42,500 nucleotides of DNA from Aeromonas sp. FDAARGOS 1405 (lineage in GTDB: Bacteria > Pseudomonadota > Gammaproteobacteria > Enterobacterales > Aeromonadaceae). The notes under the pieces are model-generated. The model saw only the letters and a program-made list of their open reading frames with translations, did no database searches and was not told the origin of the DNA. The stretch spans positions 1,412,501 to 1,455,000 of the forward strand of contig NZ_CP077311.1 in the NCBI RefSeq assembly GCF_019048265.1. Direction: 5' to 3'. The position numbers and the translations under genes are program-made. Shown here in pieces: positions 40,802 through 42,500 of this stretch (position 1 is its first letter; every line of letters starts with the position of its first letter).

Positions 40802-40981
40802 GATCCTGCTGTACCTACTCCCTTAAATCTTTTTCCACATTGATCGAGATCATTCTAACTGTCTCTCGATCGGTTTTTGCGATCTCAATATATTGTTTTT
40901 AATGGTTTTTTATATTTTTATGCACAGTTTTGTCACTGTGCACTCTGATGCGCCCCATTTTTGAACACAGAGTTATCCACA
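40802..40981. promoter_or_regulatory. DnaA-box and GATC cluster upstream of polA
   Basis: This fills most of the 400-nt elbB-polA gap. Three matches to the DnaA box TTWTNCACA are on the plus strand: TTTTCCACA (40831-40839), TTATGCACA (40918-40926) and the perfect TTATCCACA (40973-40981). Five GATC sites lie at 40802, 40842, 40848, 40868 and 40881. The 37 nt at 40885-40921 are strongly AT-rich. DnaA control of polA expression has been reported in E. coli, so regulation of polA is the simplest reading. The rest of the gap shows no gene. Confidence 0.5.
40921..40942. repeat. 22-bp dyad TGCACAGT-N6-ACTGTGCA
   Basis: Perfect 8-bp arms around a 6-nt spacer (TTTGTC), overlapping the second DnaA-box-like site. 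The shape fits a dimeric repressor operator. It is not an SOS box (spacing differs), and I cannot name a regulator. Confidence 0.5.
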
Positions 40982-41085
40982 GGTTGAGTCCATTTATCAG
41001 GCGCTGTGTGTTGTTGCTACGCCCCTTGGTGTGAGGGGGGGCCTGTGGCATCCTAGCGGCTGTTTATCTCTGGCAGGACGATTTC

Positions 41086-42500
41086 ATGGCCCCTAGCAAC
41101 CCCCTTATTCTGGTCGACGGCTCCTCTTATCTTTACCGCGCCTTCTTCGCCTCCCAGCAGGCCGATCTGCGCACATCGACCGGTTTGCCAAGCGGCGCCG
41201 TCCGTGTCATGGCCAACATGATGCGCAGCCTGCGCAAGCAATATCCTGACTGTCATGTGGCCGTGGTGTTTGATGCCAAGGGCAAGACCTTCCGCGATGA
41301 CATCTATCCCGAGTACAAGGCGACCCGTGCCAGCATGCCGGACGATCTGCGCAGCCAGGTCGCGCCTATCCACCAGATGATCAAGGCGATGGGCTTCCCC
41401 TTCCTGATGGTGGAGGGGGTGGAGGCTGACGACGTGATCGGCACCCTGGCCCGCCAGGCGACCGAGAAGCAGCTGCCGGTACTGATCAGCACCGGTGACA
41501 AGGATATGGCACAGCTGGTCTCCGACCATGTCACCCTGATCGACACCATGAAAGATGTGAAGACCGATAGGGAAGGGGTGATCGAGAAGTTTGGCGTACC
41601 GCCCGAGCTCATCATCGACTATCTGGCTCTGATGGGGGACAAGGTCGACAACATTCCCGGCATGACCGGCGTCGGTGAAAAGACTGCACTGGCCCTGTTG
41701 CAGGGGATTGGCAGCATCGACGAGATTGCCGCCAACCTCGACAAGGTGGCCGCGCTCGGCTTCCGTGGCTCCAAGGCGTTTGCCGACAAGTTCCGCGAGC
41801 AGGAGGAGCAGGTTCGCCTCTCCTATCGACTGGCGACCATCAAGACCGATGTCGAGCTGGAACAGAGTCTGGAAGAGCTGTTGCTCAAGCCGGTCGACAA
41901 GGAGTCCCTGCTGGCGGTCTATCGCGAATACGAGCTGCGCAACCTGATCAAGGAGCTGGAATCCGGTGGTGAAGAGGGCAGCGAGAGCGCCGGACAAGAC
42001 GAGGCTGGCGATGAGAGCGCCGCTCCGGTTGCCGCCATCGAAACCGACTACCGCTGCATTCTGGACGAAGCCGAGTTTGACGGCTGGCTGGAACAGCTGA
42101 AAGCGGCACCGTTGTTTGCCTTCGATACCGAAACCACCAGTCTCGACTATATGGAGGCGCGGATCGTCGGCGTCTCCTTCGCGGTTGAGCCGGGCAAGGC
42201 TGCTTATGTGCCGTTTGGCCATGACTATCTGGGGGCACCGTTACAGCTGAGCGAGGCTGTGGTGTTGGGCAAGCTCAAACCGCTGCTGGAAGATCCGACC
42301 CGTCTCAAGGTGGGGCAGAATCTCAAGTACGATCGCAACGTGCTGCTCAACCACGACATCGACCTGCAGGGCATTGCCTACGACACCATGCTCGAGTCCT
42401 ACGTGCTCAACTCCACCGCCAGCCGCCACGACATGGATTCGCTGGCCAAGCGTTATCTCGGAGTCGAGACCACCTCGTTTGAAGATATCGCGGGCAAAGG
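41086..42500 (+). CDS. polA: DNA polymerase I, N-terminal part (runs off window)
   Basis: The first 471 codons are present. The 5'-3' exonuclease domain (1 to about 290) has LILVDGSSYLYRAFFA, VVFDAKGKTFRDDIYPEYKA, EADDVIGTL and GDKVDNIPGMTGVGEKTA. A 3'-5' exonuclease-like domain follows, with FAFDTETTSLDY, GQNLKYDRNVL and YDTMLESYVLN, so the proofreading acidic residues appear intact. The acidic linker at about 300-318 (GGEEGSESAGQDEAGDES) is longer and more acidic than I would expect from E. coli. The polymerase domain lies beyond 42500. Confidence 0.98.
   Translation, partial: MAPSNPLILVDGSSYLYRAFFASQQADLRTSTGLPSGAVRVMANMMRSLRKQYPDCHVAVVFDAKGKTFRDDIYPEYKATRASMPDDLRSQVAPIHQMIKAMGFPFLMVEGVEADDVIGTLARQATEKQLPVLISTGDKDMAQLVSDHVTLIDTMKDVKTDREGVIEKFGVPPELIIDYLALMGDKVDNIPGMTGVGEKTALALLQGIGSIDEIAANLDKVAALGFRGSKAFADKFREQEEQVRLSYRLATIKTDVELEQSLEELLLKPVDKESLLAVYREYELRNLIKELESGGEEGSESAGQDEAGDESAAPVAAIETDYRCILDEAEFDGWLEQLKAAPLFAFDTETTSLDYMEARIVGVSFAVEPGKAAYVPFGHDYLGAPLQLSEAVVLGKLKPLLEDPTRLKVGQNLKYDRNVLLNHDIDLQGIAYDTMLESYVLNSTASRHDMDSLAKRYLGVETTSFEDIAGK

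Noticed and set aside
40802..40981. Chromosomal oriC
   Set aside because: DnaA boxes, GATC sites and AT-rich sequence are suggestive, but the usual neighbours (mnmG/mioC or dnaA-dnaN) are absent and only three boxes are seen. polA regulation is simpler. Kept as a regulatory cluster.

Overview
The window is core chromosome of a GC-rich gammaproteobacterium, most likely Aeromonas. This rests on recognising gene families and gene order; no search was run. The coaBC-dut-slmA, radC, rpmB-rpmG, mutM, coaD and waa genes, ubiC-ubiA/plsB/lexA/dinF, cpxRA-fieF, and cysE/trmL neighbourhoods are all known from E. coli, but they are rearranged here in an Aeromonas/Vibrio-like way. I see no prophage, insertion sequence, integron, CRISPR array or toxin-antitoxin pair.

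Layout. 1-2333: end of an rRNA operon (23S 3' part, 5S, tRNA-Asp, terminator). 2564-7567: protein/CoA acetyltransferase patZ, a 63-aa protein, an orphan periplasmic binding protein, and divergent ilvY/ilvC. 9153-12792: pgi, mscS and slmA, each with a clear hairpin terminator. 12861-17364: dut and coaBC on the minus strand, then radC, rpmB-rpmG, a membrane-anchored protein and mutM on the plus strand. 17479-23570: a DUF535 protein, coaD, and an LPS inner-core locus (GT9 glycosyltransferase, waaE, waaF, waaA). 23664-26046: acuI and a run of small genes, including a 41-aa very acidic Trp-rich protein, a DUF2799-like lipoprotein, a 4-Cys protein and a FliL-like protein. 26192-33815: ubiC-ubiA, plsB, lexA with two SOS boxes, an unknown 99-aa gene, a SCO1/SenC protein and a DinF-type MATE exporter. 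33829-39501: trmL, cpxRA, and divergent fieF-cysE-membrane protein. 39748-42500: zapB, elbB and the 5' part of polA.

Functional themes are translation (rRNA, tRNA-Asp, L28, L33, trmL), cofactor synthesis (coaBC, coaD, ubiquinone), envelope biogenesis and stress (waa genes, plsB, cpxRA, mscS), DNA repair and SOS (mutM, dut, radC, lexA, polA), and division-site control (slmA, zapB).

No clearly new multi-gene system is visible. The points most worth a second look are: a cluster of DnaA-box-like sequences and GATC sites with an AT-rich stretch upstream of polA; the 41-aa acidic Trp protein with its own ribosome site and terminator; the unknown 99-aa gene between lexA and dinF; a CysE lacking the C-terminal tail that in E. 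coli docks into CysK; a ZapB two heptads shorter than the E. coli protein; and a cpxRA locus without cpxP, placed between trmL and cysE.
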